DNA from: Ctenosaura bakeri
Lineage: Eukaryota > Chordata > Lepidosauria > Squamata > Iguanidae
DNA length: 64,000 nucleotides
NCBI GenBank assembly: GCA_948474755.1
Contig: CAOLHI010000562.1
Span: 248,001-312,000 of the forward strand
Direction of reading: 5' to 3'
Position numbers and translations under genes: made by a program. Positions 1 to 12,026 of the stretch are shown here, piece after piece (position 1 is the stretch's first letter; each line of letters begins with the position of its first letter). The notes beneath the pieces were generated by a model. It was not told where the DNA came from. It saw nothing but the letters and a program-made list of their open reading frames with translations, and ran no database searches.

Positions 1-1905
1 GCAGCTGGCTTAAGAATAAATAAAAATAAATCATATGTTATGGTAAAGAATATGACTATCCAGGAAAAAGAGAAGATGACTAAATTGACCAGATGTACCA
101 TAAAGAAGAAAGTAAAATATTTAGGACTGTGGGTTACGGAACGTAATAAGGACCTATTCGACAACAACTATAATAAAGTATGGAATGAAATTATCTTGGA
201 TTTATGAAGATGGACTAAATTGAACCTATCACTTCTTGGAAGAATCACTACTATCAAAATGAATATCTTGCCCAAATTTAACTTCTTATTTCAAAACTTA
301 CCAGTCATGACAAATAATAAACCGTTTAAAATTTGGAACAAGGAGATTTCAAAATACATTTGGGTGGGAAAAAAGCCGAAAATCAGATGGAAATTGCTCT
401 CAGAATGACCAGAGAAAGGAGGGTGTGGATTACCTGACCTTAGATTATATTATTATGCTAATGTCTTGGATTGGCTACAAGAATGGATAACGTTAAAAGA
501 TACCAGGCTTCTAACATTAGAAGGGCCCAATATGTGATATGGTTTCCAGGCATATTTGTGGTACGAGAAGGACAAGATGGACAGAGACTTTAAAAACCAC
601 TATATAAAGAAATCACTGATCAGAGTCTGGAGAACAGTTAAAAAAGACTTGTATCCCAAAATACCACTCTGGATATCGCTTCAAGAGGCTTTTTATGGGC
701 AATGGGCAGATAAAAAAGAGAGATTGGCTCAGATACAAAGATTTAATAAAGATTGAGAAACCAGAAAAAGTTAGATTAAAGACACAAGAAGAATTAGAAA
801 GAGAAGACATAATTTTAAATTGGTTCCCATATTTACAACTTAAAGAAAGATTCAAAATGGACCTTAAATTAGAAGGATTTATCTGCCAAAAAGCTTACAA
901 CGAAGTCGAGACAATAATATTTTTCAAAACTAAACAAAAAGTCTCTTTTTTATATAAATATTTAAATATCCTTAAATTGGAAGATGAAAGCATCAAGGAA
1001 GTTATGATAAAGTGGGCACGGAACTTTCAATGTAATATTTCCCTAGATGCATGGGAGATATTGTGGAAAAACACAATGGAATTTACCAGCTTGCAGGATA
1101 TAAAGGAGAGTTATTTAAAAATGATGTATAGAATGTACCTAACACCTGAGAAAATAAATAAAATGTATCATACTGGCAAAAATAAATGTTGGAAGTGCAA
1201 AGAAAATACTGATACATTCTATCATATCTGGTGGACGTGTCCCTGTACAAGAAAATTTTGGATAAAAATATATGATATTATAAAAGAAATTTACAATGTA
1301 TCATTCTCCATGGAACCTGAGTTTTTTTTCTTAAACATGACTAATATGTTTGAAAGAAATTTTCTAGTCAAAAATAAGAGAACCTTATTGTATCTAGTCA
1401 CGGCAGAGAGGACAGTGTTTGCAAGATTGTGGAAATCAACTGAAATTCCAGATGTACAATTATGGTTCCAAAAAGTGGCTGATTACAAACAACTGGACTT
1501 TTTTTCCTCTAAGCTGAAGGGGAAACAGATGAACTCTGTGGAGCAAGATTGGAATGTAGTTACAACCTATATGATGCAAAAAGGGTACTGGGTATAATAT
1601 GTGTTAAATGAAACGTCTGTTATGAAGGTCTGTTACCAAAATATAATACTAAGACAGGTAATATATGCATGCTACATTATATAAATTTCTACAAATAAGA
1701 GACCGAAGAAATAGTTAAGCCAAACTGATTATTTATTTGTTTTTGAGAAAATAGAAATGCAAGAACAATATATTATAATGAAATTTGGGGAGTTTATGGA
1801 ATGAATAAATAGCAGGTAAAACAACTCTCGATGGGGGCAAGGAAGTCATTGGTAATGTAGAAATAGCGATCATTATAATGACTCTATTATATGGTTAATT
1901 ATAGC
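1..1905 (+). mobile_element. L1 LINE, 3' part of ORF2 and 3' UTR
   Basis: Three reading-frame pieces (about 220-408, 556-756 and 695-1597) together read as the C-terminal part of an L1 ORF2 protein, after the reverse transcriptase. A frameshift lies near 700-750 and single stop codons break the first part. The last piece has the L1 C-terminal cysteine motif CWKCKENTDTFYHIWWTC at about 1187-1240 (C-x2-C-x7-H-x4-C). From 1598 to about 1905 there is A/T-rich sequence that fits a 3' UTR, but no clear poly(A) tail. The element enters from beyond the left edge. It is non-functional here. Confidence 0.85.
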
Positions 1906-1919
1906 CTTAAATATATTGA

Positions 1920-2549
1920 CTATACATTACCAAGAAAAAATATACGTTTGTAAAATTGTACATATGGATAGAAAAAAGTAAATTCTTGAGAATTTCCATA
2001 AAGGTAACACCAAGTATTGATACCTTCTGTTGATTTTAACATTTCCCTGAACGAACTGGGTAGTTTGCCTTGCTTTTTCTTAATTGTCTTGCCTGATTTC
2101 CTATCTAGGAGTGGATCCATCACTCCATTCCAATCACCCATAAGAATTATTTGGTCACAATCTTGATCTAGTATTTGAGCTTCCAACTGTTTATAAAATT
2201 CATCTTTGGCATTGTGTGGGTCATAAATACCTACCAAAATTATTTTTTGGTTCAGCCAGTCCATTTCCAGCCCCATATAGTGGCTGTTCTCATCATTAAA
2301 TATCTCTCGCACGTTGATATGATCATTAACATAAATTACAACATCTTTCTTCTTTCTTTCTGAAACTAATATAAATTCCCTTCCAAATCTTTTATTGAAA
2401 ATCAGATTCACCTTTTCTTTTTTGATTCTAATTTCTTGCAGGCATATTATGTCATACTTTCCTTTCCCCAGATAATGGAATATTTTCCTCCTCTTCTCTG
2501 GGATGCTTATGCCTTTGATATTCCAAGACAAGATTTTCACATCTCTCAT
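1920..2549 (-). pseudogene. L1 ORF2 N-terminus (AP-like endonuclease)
   Basis: The 209-codon open frame begins MRDVKILSWNIKGI and shows AP-endonuclease motifs in order: SWNIKG near residue 9, CLQEIRI near residue 36, and GDWNGVMDPLLDR near residue 138. This domain nicks target DNA in target-primed reverse transcription. The frame becomes unlike L1 near its end (after about residue 190) and there is no reverse transcriptase behind it. It is a fragment of an ORF2 that would normally exceed 1,200 residues. Confidence 0.85.
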
Positions 2550-2714
2550 TTCCCTTTTAAAAATATATATGTATATTTAATACTGTTAAATTACTTCTCT
2601 TCTTGTAATTTTAGTTTTCTGTCTGCACTCTCTTGCTGTTTATCCTCTTTCTGTTTCCTTTCTTCCAGGAGTTTTATTCCCTCTTTTGTTCCTTGATCCT
2701 CTTCTATATCAGTT

Positions 2715-3428
2715 TCATTCCCTTCTTCCTCGGAGGTATCTCACCAGGATATCCTTATGAAGTAATAGTTTCTCTTCTCCAATATTAAAAGATTTTCTCA
2801 TACTTTGTTGAATTATATTATCTCTAGTAGATTTCTTCATGAAGACAATCACTATATTTCTGGGGAAATCTCTTCCTTTAATCATAAAAGATCTAACTCT
2901 AAATATTCTATTGATCTCCCATTCCATTTGTTGTTTTGACGTTTCCGTAAAGCTTGCTAAAGCAGGAATTAAGATATCACACAAATCCTCATTATTCTGC
3001 TCTTTAAGTCCTCTTATTTTCAAACATTTTTCTTGAATTTTAAGTTCTAGAAGGGCTCTTTCATATAAATCCTTTTCATGTTCCAATGAGAGAGATTCAC
3101 ATCTGTCTTCCAGCCTGTTAACTTCTTCTTCTAGATTGTTGACCTTCACAGCAGATTCTTTCAACTCTTCTGTTAGTGTTTCCATTGATCTCTTTATATC
3201 CCTTAACTCATTTTTAAAGTCCAATTTTATTTCAATTCTTATATCTTTCATATCTTGCTTCATCTCCAGTTGCATCCTTCTGATTTCTTCTAACACAGCA
3301 CTTAGTTCTGATTGTCTTGGAGTGGTAGGTTGAGATGCTATTTTGCTCTGTTCAAAATGTTTTAATCCAAGTTCTGTCAAGGAACTTCTCTGTTGCTTGG
3401 CCATTTTAGCTGTTTTCCTTGTTTCCAT
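2715..3428 (-). pseudogene. L1 ORF1 (RNA-binding chaperone), C-terminally shortened
   Basis: The 237-codon open frame starts METRKTAKMAKQQRS. A low-complexity basic N-terminus is followed by a heptad-like coiled coil rich in E, K and L (about residues 45-135), then an RRM-like segment (about residues 140-230) ending in the LLLHKDILVRYLRG region. This is the order of vertebrate L1 ORF1p, which trimerises on L1 RNA. Family members usually run past 300 residues. Here a stop removes the C-terminal domain, and the following minus-strand sequence is acidic and does not restore it. The downstream neighbour on the same strand is ORF2. Confidence 0.8.
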
Positions 3429-5230
3429 TAAGTTACTACTTCAATGGCTGATAATTGTACGGTATCTAAATACCTAGAAAATATCAAATTCAAAATAATT
3501 CAGATATCCAAATCAATATATACAATTAATTCCATATAGATTCAGTATGGACAATTAATTTCAACAATCAAAGATCTCTTTGCATTAGCAAGTATAAATA
3601 ATATATTAGCAAATAAAAATAATCCTCAATCAATTTCAAAATAATCTAACTATAAGCTTCAGTCTTGTATATTTAAGTAATAAATGTATCAATACTGTCA
3701 GTACTTATATGTCAATTGATTCCAGAAAAAAATTATAAAATGTCTAATCAAATCAAATACTTATATATCAGTTAATTAAGAAAAATAGAGAGTATTTAAT
3801 CTATTCAAGTAAGTCAATTCAAATAGATATAAATAATATAAATCAATTCATGTATTTCAAAATATATCCTGCAGTAATATTTAAGTATTTCTTAACAAAC
3901 TAATGACCGTTCTTTCAGCACTTGTTTTAACTATATATACTTCAAACGTCTTAAGCTAAGCAGATTCTAAATATAATTATAATCAGATTTTTTAACATAA
4001 TTTATAATTAATTCTTTAGATATAGATTAGACCTGGTGCAGCTATTCAATCAATCATTCAATCAATAGGTTTTAAATGATCACTCACAATATATAGATAA
4101 GTATTTAACCCCCAGATTTAAAAATTCATATAGTATAAATAGTACTTGTATCCTTAATAAGAAGTTCTATTTTCAAGAACAGATATATATTTTTACAGAA
4201 ATGCTTCTAGCTGCTCCTCTTCTTTCTTCTCCTTCACCATCTCTGTCTCTGTCACAAGTTGCTGTCATTTCTTCTTGTTTTTCTTCTCTCCCTATAATAA
4301 AGTACCAAAATTTCCCAGGAGGGATCCAATAAATCACTATGTTCCAATATTATAGTGAGTTCAAAACAGTCTCCTTTCAACCAGAGGAATCTTTGTCAAA
4401 ATATCTTAATCCCACCTCCTTCTTAGACCCAGAGCCATCGCCATTTTAGGTTGTCTGTGGAGCATGTTATTCCTCAGGCAGAGCCGATCAAATCCAGAAA
4501 GTCAAATCCAGAAATCCAGAAGTCAAAAAAGTCAAAAGAGAAATCTCATCTTCCAAAAATTATACCAAAGTAGTTTTATGCAAACACTTATTGATATCTT
4601 CCACAAAGAGAGCAAGTAGAGAGGAGTTTCTTACCAGAGAGAAAAAACAACACTGAAATGGCAGCCACTCTAATCTGCAACCATTCTGTCTGTCGCTCTC
4701 CTTCACACTGCTCCGTCAGATCCTCCGCTCACAATTCATTCTGCCATACATCTTTCCACTCTTCTTATTAAATGCAAGTAATTTATTTTGTCTCTTGGAT
4801 AAATTTTAATATATTAAGTCTCTCTCTGCTAAATAGTTTATTCTTGTTTCTTCTTAGCTATATGTAAAATCATCAGAAAAATTCCAATGGTTCCAGGTAA
4901 ATTCTTATATATTTCAAATGTGCCGCTTACCAAGATATTTTTTAGATAGCTGTTAAGATTCAGTAGGGTCCGACTCTTGTAGCTCTCCAAATCCAAAAGT
5001 TTCCATCTAGTCCATTTAAAATTCTGCGGCGGGGCTTGTACTGGAAAAAATCAGCTGTACTCATGCAGCAATGGTTGCCACAATCCCCTCTTCTTCTCCA
5101 CTCCAAAGCAATCACCGCAAGATGAATTGTCCGGAGCCCAAAGAAGGTACTGGATCTCCATAGCCCCAAATTCGATCTCACTATATCGAGTAAGATTTTT
5201 GCAATCCATTATTCCATGAATCAACTCCTA

Positions 5231-7021
5231 TCACACAGTGCAAAAAAAACTTCTCTAACTCCACTGACGAGAAGTTTCACCTTACCCCACCATATGCAGA
5301 ACTGGAAGTCCTCTCCCACAGGTTCATTTTAATAATCCCTGATTAGGGCTAAGATGCTTCTGAACTCCAGAATCACTTCAGGGGCTTATCAAATACATAA
5401 ATAATATCATTTCAGAGTTTTATTGAAAATAATGCAAATAGGGGAAAAATGCATATGAAGACTTGTAATTAGGGGTTCTGGAGGTTTTTTTAATCATTCT
5501 GCTGTGAAAAATAACTATGCTGCTCTGGCTCTGTGCACACACACCCACGATTGATATGGTTTAATTGGCAAATATTATTTATTGGCACTACATTAATTGG
5601 CATTTGATATAAAATGAAACCTGGGGTGACTGGAAGGTCAAGCTGGAAAGAGGAAAATTACTGACTGTAAACGTGAGATTGTAAGGCAAGGTCAGCCACA
5701 CATCTCTCCTAGGTGAAACCGACGTCACTGTCAGGCAGATTGCAGGGCAACTCTGGAGACAACAGGCTTGTGCTAAGAGATGGACATCTCAGAGCAGGAA
5801 AGGAAAGTTACCACCAAACTGTGATTGTTCTAACCCTGATTCCTCACACCTGGATGTTTTCTTGCTTTGTCTTCCCAACCTCTCCACAATACAGAGCGAT
5901 TATGACAGCCATTACTTCTTTGTCACCTAAACACTAAGACCATTAACTGTGTCAAGACCGCAGTGTTTGTGTTGCAATTCCCATCGAGAGAGCAATTCAC
6001 ACCCATACCTGTAGGGTAGATTTTGGGTATAAAAATGCGATAAAGTCTTTTCCACTTTTTGAAACCATTCTCTTAATGACAGGTTTATATAAGCACTTAT
6101 AAATTTTATTTTTTTAAAAAAATATATATAACAGCTGATTGCTACTGCCAGAAGAAGCATCTGCACTGCTGTTTCCGGTCTTGCAAAGTCAACAGTCAGT
6201 GTCATATTGGTTACAAATATAGACAGCTTTTTTTTCCCTCAGCACTCCTTGGGCATTGCACTTTTCAATGCACTCTTCAACTCACCCACTGCACAGGCCT
6301 GATTTAATGGACAGACCCATGTTCCCTCAGCTATTTAGGAACGAAGAGAGCATGGGAGCATGACAATTCTGTAGTTGGAGGAATACACAGAGCACCTGAG
6401 CTGCAGCTGGGAGGAAACAGTAGCCATCGCCTTCCCAGATCTCTAGCATGCTCCAGCATATCTGGAAAGGTCAATCCTGGTATTTCCACCTGGCTGCAGT
6501 GTGCAACCAAATTCTTCCCCAGCATCCTATGCCCTAATCCAGCCACTAAATGATTATGTTAACACAATGTCCACTGGGATGCTGCCTTCTGCACAACTCA
6601 TGATCTTGGACTAAATAAAATAAATAAGCAATAAATAAACAAAAACAAATACTCAATTCTGAAGCAATAAACACACGAACACAAATGGATGAACACCATA
6701 GTTTAGACATGACTCAAATGTACAAGCATCTGTAATGTTTTTTACCAGTGATTTCTCAGATACTGGCCAGTATTTATGTAGCAAAAGCTCCCCAGAGCAG
6801 TGCAATATTAAAATAATATAAAATAAAAATATACAATAATTGCATGAACATCTGTCTAGTTGAATAAGACCAGTGTGATAGACAAAAGAATTCCAGGATG
6901 TCAGGAAAGTCGTTCCTGGTGTCTTTTTTAAAAACAAAACAAAACAATTCCCATGGCTGATAACATTCCTGTTCTTGAACCCACCAAATAAATATTACAA
7001 GGTTGTAGTTTAAGTAGTTCT
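5231..7021. other. No gene seen; unclassified A/T-rich DNA
   Basis: Open frames here are short, overlap on both strands and show no domain I recognise. There is a short A/T-rich run at about 6610-6650. I cannot assign a repeat family. Confidence 0.5.
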
Positions 7022-8938
7022 TTGAAATTGTTTTTTAAAAAAGTAATTCTGTTAAAGAAATTTAAAAATGTTTGTGAGCAAGCACTGAAAATCAATGTAC
7101 ATAAACAAATTGGTGATACCTTCTTCTCTGCACGTATTGCGTCTGCGATTTCTCGTCCAGCAGAGCTGTTCAGGGTGGTGAGGGATCTGACTCAGATACC
7201 CACTCCCCTGAACTCATTGTTAGAACCTAACGTAGCTTGCTGTGACGCCTTGAATAATCATTTCGCAGATAAAATCTCTCAGATAAGAGCCGACTTGGAT
7301 GCCGGTGTTATAGCAGAGGTCACAAATGGAGCGTCCAGCGACCCCGTGAATAAGATTATACTGGATCAGTTCCAGTCAGTGAGTACCGAGGACATAGACA
7401 AGCTCCTTGGAAAGGTAAGAAGGACAACTTACCCTCTTGATCCCTGCCCTTCATGGCTGGTCGTCCAGGGAGGAGTTGCAATTAAGACCTACTTAAGACA
7501 TATTATTAATGCATCCTTCAGGGAGGGCAATTTTCCAGCTTGTTTAAAAGAAGCGATTATACAGCCACTTCTAAAAAAGCCCTCCCTAGATCCCCTGGAT
7601 ATGAATAATTACAGACCAGTCTCCCATCTTCCATTTTTAAGCAAGGTGATCGAGAGGGCTGTTGCCCTTCAGCTCCAAGCTGTCTTGGATGAAACAGATT
7701 ATCTAGATCCATTTCAAACTGGCTTCAGGGCAGGATATGGAGTCAAGACTGCCATGGTCGCCTTAGTGGATGATCTACGCCTAGGTATCGACAGGGGAAG
7801 TGTGACCCTGCTGGTACTCCTGGACCTCTCAGCGGCTTTCGATACCATAGACCATGGTATCCTTCTGGAACGCCTGAGAGGGTTGGGGATCGGAGGCACT
7901 GCACTTAAGTGGTTCCGGTCCTATCTCTCAGGTAGATACCAGATGGTGATGCTTGGGGACAGCTGCTCCTCGAAAAAGGAGCTTAAATCTGGTGTCCCTC
8001 AGGGCGCCGTCCTGTCCCCAATGCTATTTAACATCTACATGAAACCGCTGGGAGAGATCATCAGGATGCATGGAGCAAGGTGCTATCAGTATGCTGATGA
8101 CACCCAGATATATCTCTCCATGCCTCGGATAACAGCATCAACTAAGGATGGCATCTCACCTCTAAATGAATGCCTAGAAGCAGTAATGGACTGGATGAGG
8201 AAAAACAGACTGAAGCTGAATCCAGATAAGACGGAGGTACTTGCTGTTAGGGGCCCCAGCCCAGGTATAGAGGTTTGTCAACCAGTTCTAGACGGGGTCA
8301 CACTTCCCCTGAAAGACTGTGTCCGCAGCTTGGGGGTGCTCCTGGACTCGCCACTTCAGATGACAGCTCAAATTGATGCGGCAGCCAGGAGTGCCTGCTA
8401 TCAGCTTCGGCTGATACGCCAGCTGCGCCCCTTCCTGGACTTGGAACACCTAAAAACAGTGGTACATGCGCTGGTAACTTCACGGCTTGACTTCTGTAAT
8501 GCGCTCTACATAGGGCTACCCATGTGCTTAGTCCGGAAACTTCAATTAATTCAGAATATGGCAGCCAGATTGGTCACCGGAAGATCTAAAACTGACCATA
8601 TAACACCAATTCTGAAGTCTTTATATTGGCTGCCTATTAGTTTCCGGGCACAGTACAAGGTGTTGGTTTTTACCTTTAAAGCCCTTCATGGCTTGGGGCC
8701 AGCCTACCTGCGGGATCGCCCTCTCCCATATAATCCGCCCCGCACACTAAGGTCCTCTGGGAGGAATTTACTGCAGCCAATCAGAACTAGGTTGGCTGCA
8801 GTTACCCAGAGGACCTTTTCTTCTGTCGCTCCTAAGTTATGGAATGGCCTGCCGGAGGAGACCTGGCACATTACCAGTCTTGACTGCTTTAAAAAAGCAG
8901 TCAAGATGGTTCTCTTCCGACAGGCCTTCCCAGATTAG
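7022..8938 (+). CDS. L2/CR1-group LINE ORF2 (RT), 5'-truncated, open
   Basis: This is a 638-codon frame without internal stops, encoding a non-LTR reverse transcriptase. The stretch up to about residue 30 looks like upstream flank, so no true start codon is present, and the endonuclease domain is missing. RT landmarks in order: NNYRPVSHLPFLSKVIE (about residue 198), FQTGFRAGYG (about 234), LLDLSAAFDTIDHGIL (about 267), GVPQGAVLSP (about 325), and the catalytic QYADDTQIYLS (about 357). The C-terminus, with APKLWNGLPEE and FKKAVKMVLFRQAFPD, is typical of the L2/CR1 group. I prefer L2 to CR1 because of the AAFDTIDH region and the 3' tail. The intact frame suggests a fairly young insertion. Confidence 0.85.
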   Translation: MKLFFKKVILLKKFKNVCEQALKINVHKQIGDTFFSARIASAISRPAELFRVVRDLTQIPTPLNSLLEPNVACCDALNNHFADKISQIRADLDAGVIAEVTNGASSDPVNKIILDQFQSVSTEDIDKLLGKVRRTTYPLDPCPSWLVVQGGVAIKTYLRHIINASFREGNFPACLKEAIIQPLLKKPSLDPLDMNNYRPVSHLPFLSKVIERAVALQLQAVLDETDYLDPFQTGFRAGYGVKTAMVALVDDLRLGIDRGSVTLLVLLDLSAAFDTIDHGILLERLRGLGIGGTALKWFRSYLSGRYQMVMLGDSCSSKKELKSGVPQGAVLSPMLFNIYMKPLGEIIRMHGARCYQYADDTQIYLSMPRITASTKDGISPLNECLEAVMDWMRKNRLKLNPDKTEVLAVRGPSPGIEVCQPVLDGVTLPLKDCVRSLGVLLDSPLQMTAQIDAAARSACYQLRLIRQLRPFLDLEHLKTVVHALVTSRLDFCNALYIGLPMCLVRKLQLIQNMAARLVTGRSKTDHITPILKSLYWLPISFRAQYKVLVFTFKALHGLGPAYLRDRPLPYNPPRTLRSSGRNLLQPIRTRLAAVTQRTFSSVAPKLWNGLPEETWHITSLDCFKKAVKMVLFRQAFPD

Positions 8939-9127
8939 TGTTCCACCGCCTCTCATCATTTGTCTTTTTGTGTTAATCTTGTTTTTAATTTGTTTTAATA
9001 ACTAAGGTGTTTTAGGGGGATAGACGGGTTGGTGGGTGGGGAGGATGGGGTGCATTTTAATGTTTTAATGTATTTGTATATTTTGTAATGCCGCCTCGAT
9101 CCACTGGAAGAGGCGGGATAGAAATAA

Positions 9128-9128
<1 letters not shown>
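8939..9128 (+). other. 3' UTR and hairpin tail of the L2-like LINE
   Basis: After the stop codon the 3' UTR ends in a short hairpin at 9091-9116. Arms CCGCCTC and GAGGCGG are exactly complementary and an inner TCC/GGA pair extends the stem. GATAGAAATAAT and a TTA repeat follow. The same hairpin ends the SINE at 22,080-22,105, so it is probably the signal read by the LINE reverse transcriptase. Confidence 0.75.

Positions 9129-9195
<67 letters not shown>
9129..9195 (+). repeat. (TTA)n microsatellite
   Basis: About 22 nearly perfect TTA units directly follow the LINE tail. It probably grew from the short 3' terminal repeat that L2-type elements carry. Confidence 0.95.
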
Positions 9196-9196
<1 letters not shown>

Positions 9197-10391
9197 ATGG
9201 ACCAATGATACAAATTGTGAAAAACAGACAGTTTGTAATTACTTAGAAAGCAATGCTGTGATCACTGAAAATCAATATGGGTCTCTCAAAAACAAGATTG
9301 ATATATACAAGCTTGATAGATGAAGGGAATGCTGTGGATGTAGCATTTCTTGATTTCAACAAGACCTTCGACAAAGTTCCCCATGATATTCTTGCAAAGA
9401 AACTAGTAAAATGTGGGCTAAGGGTTACATTAGGTGGATTTGTAATTGGTTGACTGATGGAATAGCTGTTTTTCATCCTAGAAAGAAGTGATTAGTGAGG
9501 TGCCACAGGACTCTGTCCTGGGCCAGTGATATTCATCATCTTTATCAATGACTTAGATAAAGGAATAGAGGGCATGCTGATCAAATTTCCAGATGATATC
9601 AAATGAGGAGGGGTTCTAATACCCCAGAGGAAAGGAACAAAATTCAAAATGACCTTAACAGAGTGAAAATCTGGGACAAAGCTAACAAAATGAATTTCAA
9701 CAGAGAGAAAGGTAAGGCCGTACAGAAAGAAAGGATGAAATGCACAAATATAGGATAGGAGACACCTGGCTGGACAACAGTACATATGAAAGGGATCTAG
9801 GAATCTTAGTGAGTCACAAACTGAACATGAATCAGCAGTGTGATGCGGCAGCCAAGAAAGCCAATGTGATTCTTGGTTGCATCAATAGGAGTATGGCGTC
9901 TAGAGTGAGGAGAGTTATAGTACCACTCCATTCTGCTTTGGTCAGACTTTGTCTGGAATACTGTGTCCATTTCTAGGCACCTCATTTCAAGAAGCATATT
10001 GACAACATGTCCAAGAAGTCATGCCCTGTGAGAAGCAGCTTAAGGGCTGGGCATGTTTGGTCTGCAGAAGAGAAGGTTAGGTGGGGACATGATAGCCATG
10101 TTTAAATATTTGAAAGGATGTTATATCAAAGAGGGAACAGGGTTGTTTTCCGCTGCTCCGGAGACTAGGACAAACTACAGGAAATGAGATTCAATCTAAA
10201 CCTTGGGAAGAACTTCCTGACAGTCAGAGCTGTTCAGCCATGAAATATACTGCCTCAGAGTATAGTGGAGTCTCCTTCTTTGGAGGTTTTTAAGCAGAGG
10301 CTGGATGGCCATCTGTTGGGAGTGCTTTTATGTATGTTCCTGCATGGCCCCTGTGATCTCTTCCAACTCTATTATTCTGTGATTCTATGAC
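9196..10391 (+). mobile_element. CR1 LINE, C-terminal RT part and 3' end
   Basis: Frame pieces on + match CR1 ORF2. The region at about 9320-9400 encodes a FLDFNKTFDKVPHD-like RT block, and 9740-9970 encodes YLGVLIS-like and IVPLHSALVRLCLEYC segments. The 3' end is typical for CR1 (TATTCTGTGATTCTATGA at about 10,371-10,389). There are several frameshifts and stops, so it is dead. It is 5'-truncated at the microsatellite. Confidence 0.85.
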
Positions 10392-10986
10392 ATAGACAGG
10401 GGCCAGCCTGTCTGAGTCTGCTCCTCCTCTTTTGTTCAGACAGTGACAGTCTGAGTTTCATTCACTGACTGTACGAAATTAACATGACTCACACCTATTC
10501 CAGTACCTTCATTTTTATAGCATGATGTCAGGGAAACACCATAGACATCTTCTAGTGTTCCGTACTAAGAGAAGATGGCTGTCACCCAGTCTTCCTGATT
10601 CTCCTTTCCCTGATTATTCACAGATGCTCAATCGATGAGTAAACTTAAGTTCAGTAATCTTTTTTCAATATGAGACAATGGTGAAGGAATCCAGAGGAAG
10701 GCACCACAGTGTCAAACACAACATTCATATCCATAGGGATCCTACCACGTACATAGTTGACAAGCTGTACAAATGCTCAAACTGAATGAAATGGTCTACC
10801 CTGAACTTTCTTTATCCTCCTTTCCAAGAGCAAACTTTCCAAATCAGAAGGCTCTATTATGTTGGTAAATGATTTTAATTTTTCTTGCTGTGATTAAATT
10901 TCAGATGAATCTGATTTGTACCTGAATATAGGAATATATTCAACTCAACTCCAGTCCTGAAATGAAAAGCATTCTAATAATGTATG
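10392..10986. other. No gene seen
   Basis: Non-coding DNA without a recognisable element between a CR1 3' end and a SINE fragment. Confidence 0.45.
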
Positions 10987-11090
10987 TAAGGTTACTTTGT
11001 TGCTATGTGTCTTCAAGTGACTCCAACTTATGGACCTTCTCATTGGGTTTTCTTGGAAATATTCATTCATTGCCTTCCTTAATGGTCTAG
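10987..11090 (-). mobile_element. SINE fragment with Bov-B-like tail (Sauria-type)
   Basis: The + sequence TGTGTCTTCAAGTGACTCC, then AACTTATGG and GGGTTTTCTTGG, is the reverse of the tail GGTCGCCATAAGTCGG..GACTTGAAG that I recall for Sauria-type SINEs with Bov-B-derived ends. Only the tail part is recognisable, and it is diverged. Confidence 0.5.
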
Positions 11091-11124
11091 CCATTAAGTA
11101 TATATGGAGCATGTATCTACAACT

Positions 11125-12026
11125 TGTTGCCCTGTTTGCTGGGGGACCCGGGAGGGACACCTAAATGGTCTTTCAATTATATAAGCTGGGGAAATTAGCA
11201 CAGAGCACAGGCTAGCAATGCGAGAGGCAGGGCAACAGAGCAAAATCTTTTACCCAGTGTCTACGGGGTCAGGCCGAGTCAAGGAGCAAACAGAAGTGAA
11301 ATAATAAATGTTGTTTTATTAAAATAGAATCAAACAGTGTATGCAGCACACTCACACAGATACCTATAGAAATAAAGGTTGGAGTGGGATAGAGGGATTT
11401 GTAGAGGAGTTGTTGGTTTGGGTAATACTACACCTGTCCTGAAGACCGGGTAGTCTGCAGCAGAAGTTCAGAGGTATGGAATTCTCAGTACGTGGGACTG
11501 AGGGGAAGGCTTGCCAAGCAAAGCGGCAGCAAGGCGGGATGGAAGTCGGGAGCGATCCAAAGAAGCTCTCAAAGTCAGGGGTTTTTATAGGGGGAAATGT
11601 GGCCGTAGGCTAGTCCGTACTTGGGGAAAACAATGAGTTTCAAGCTGGAGACAAAGCCTCCGAAAGGTCAGAATTTAGCATGATTAAGTCCAAATTGACA
11701 AAGGAGTAGACAGTATGCAAACGCAGAGTGCTTGACAGATGAGGATTCGTCTAATCAAGCTGCCTGCTCGGGGCAGGGAGTTCTTTGTAAGTAGCGTGCA
11801 CGCATAATAGGGTACTTGCCTTTGAGGTCTCCTGAAGCGGCGGGACGGCTATTTCTGGCCAGCCTGTATTGTTTGGAATATTACAGCGATTAGTGGCCGT
11901 GCCTGTCTGTGAGCTTGTCCGGGGGACCTCGCAGCACGTGGAGAGGAATAGGTAAAGAAGGCCAAACCATTGATATCAAAGTGATATCTAATATTTCCCA
12001 AGTCTGGGCTAGAAACTACAGTAACA
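11125..12026 (-). mobile_element. Solo LTR A of the TGTTAC..GTAACA family
   Basis: The 902-bp copy runs from TGTTGCCCTG to CAGTAACA and is flanked by AACT on both sides (11,121-11,124 and 12,027-12,030), a 4-bp target duplication. The LTR sense strand is minus. In that direction it has a TATA box (complement of TTTTTATAGGGG near 11,580) and an AATAAA-type signal (complement near 11,310). No internal retroviral sequence adjoins it, so it is a recombination-derived solo LTR. The 4-bp duplication is usual for gamma/class I ERVs. Confidence 0.85.

Larger units (their letters stand above)
1906..5230 (-). mobile_element. L1 LINE, 5' region with ORF1 and N-terminal ORF2
   Basis: On the minus strand, reading right to left, there is an untranslated 5' region (about 5230-3429), ORF1 (3428-2715) and the start of ORF2 (2549-1920). 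L1 copies are normally truncated at the 5' end. This one keeps its 5' part and lacks the rest of ORF2 and the 3' end, and it abuts another L1 in opposite orientation. The 5' limit near 5.2 kb is an estimate from the fading of L1-like composition. Confidence 0.75.

Noticed and set aside
1..5230. Twin-primed L1 inversion
   Set aside because: Twin priming places the inverted 5' segment before the 3' segment. Here the order is opposite, so another rearrangement is needed.
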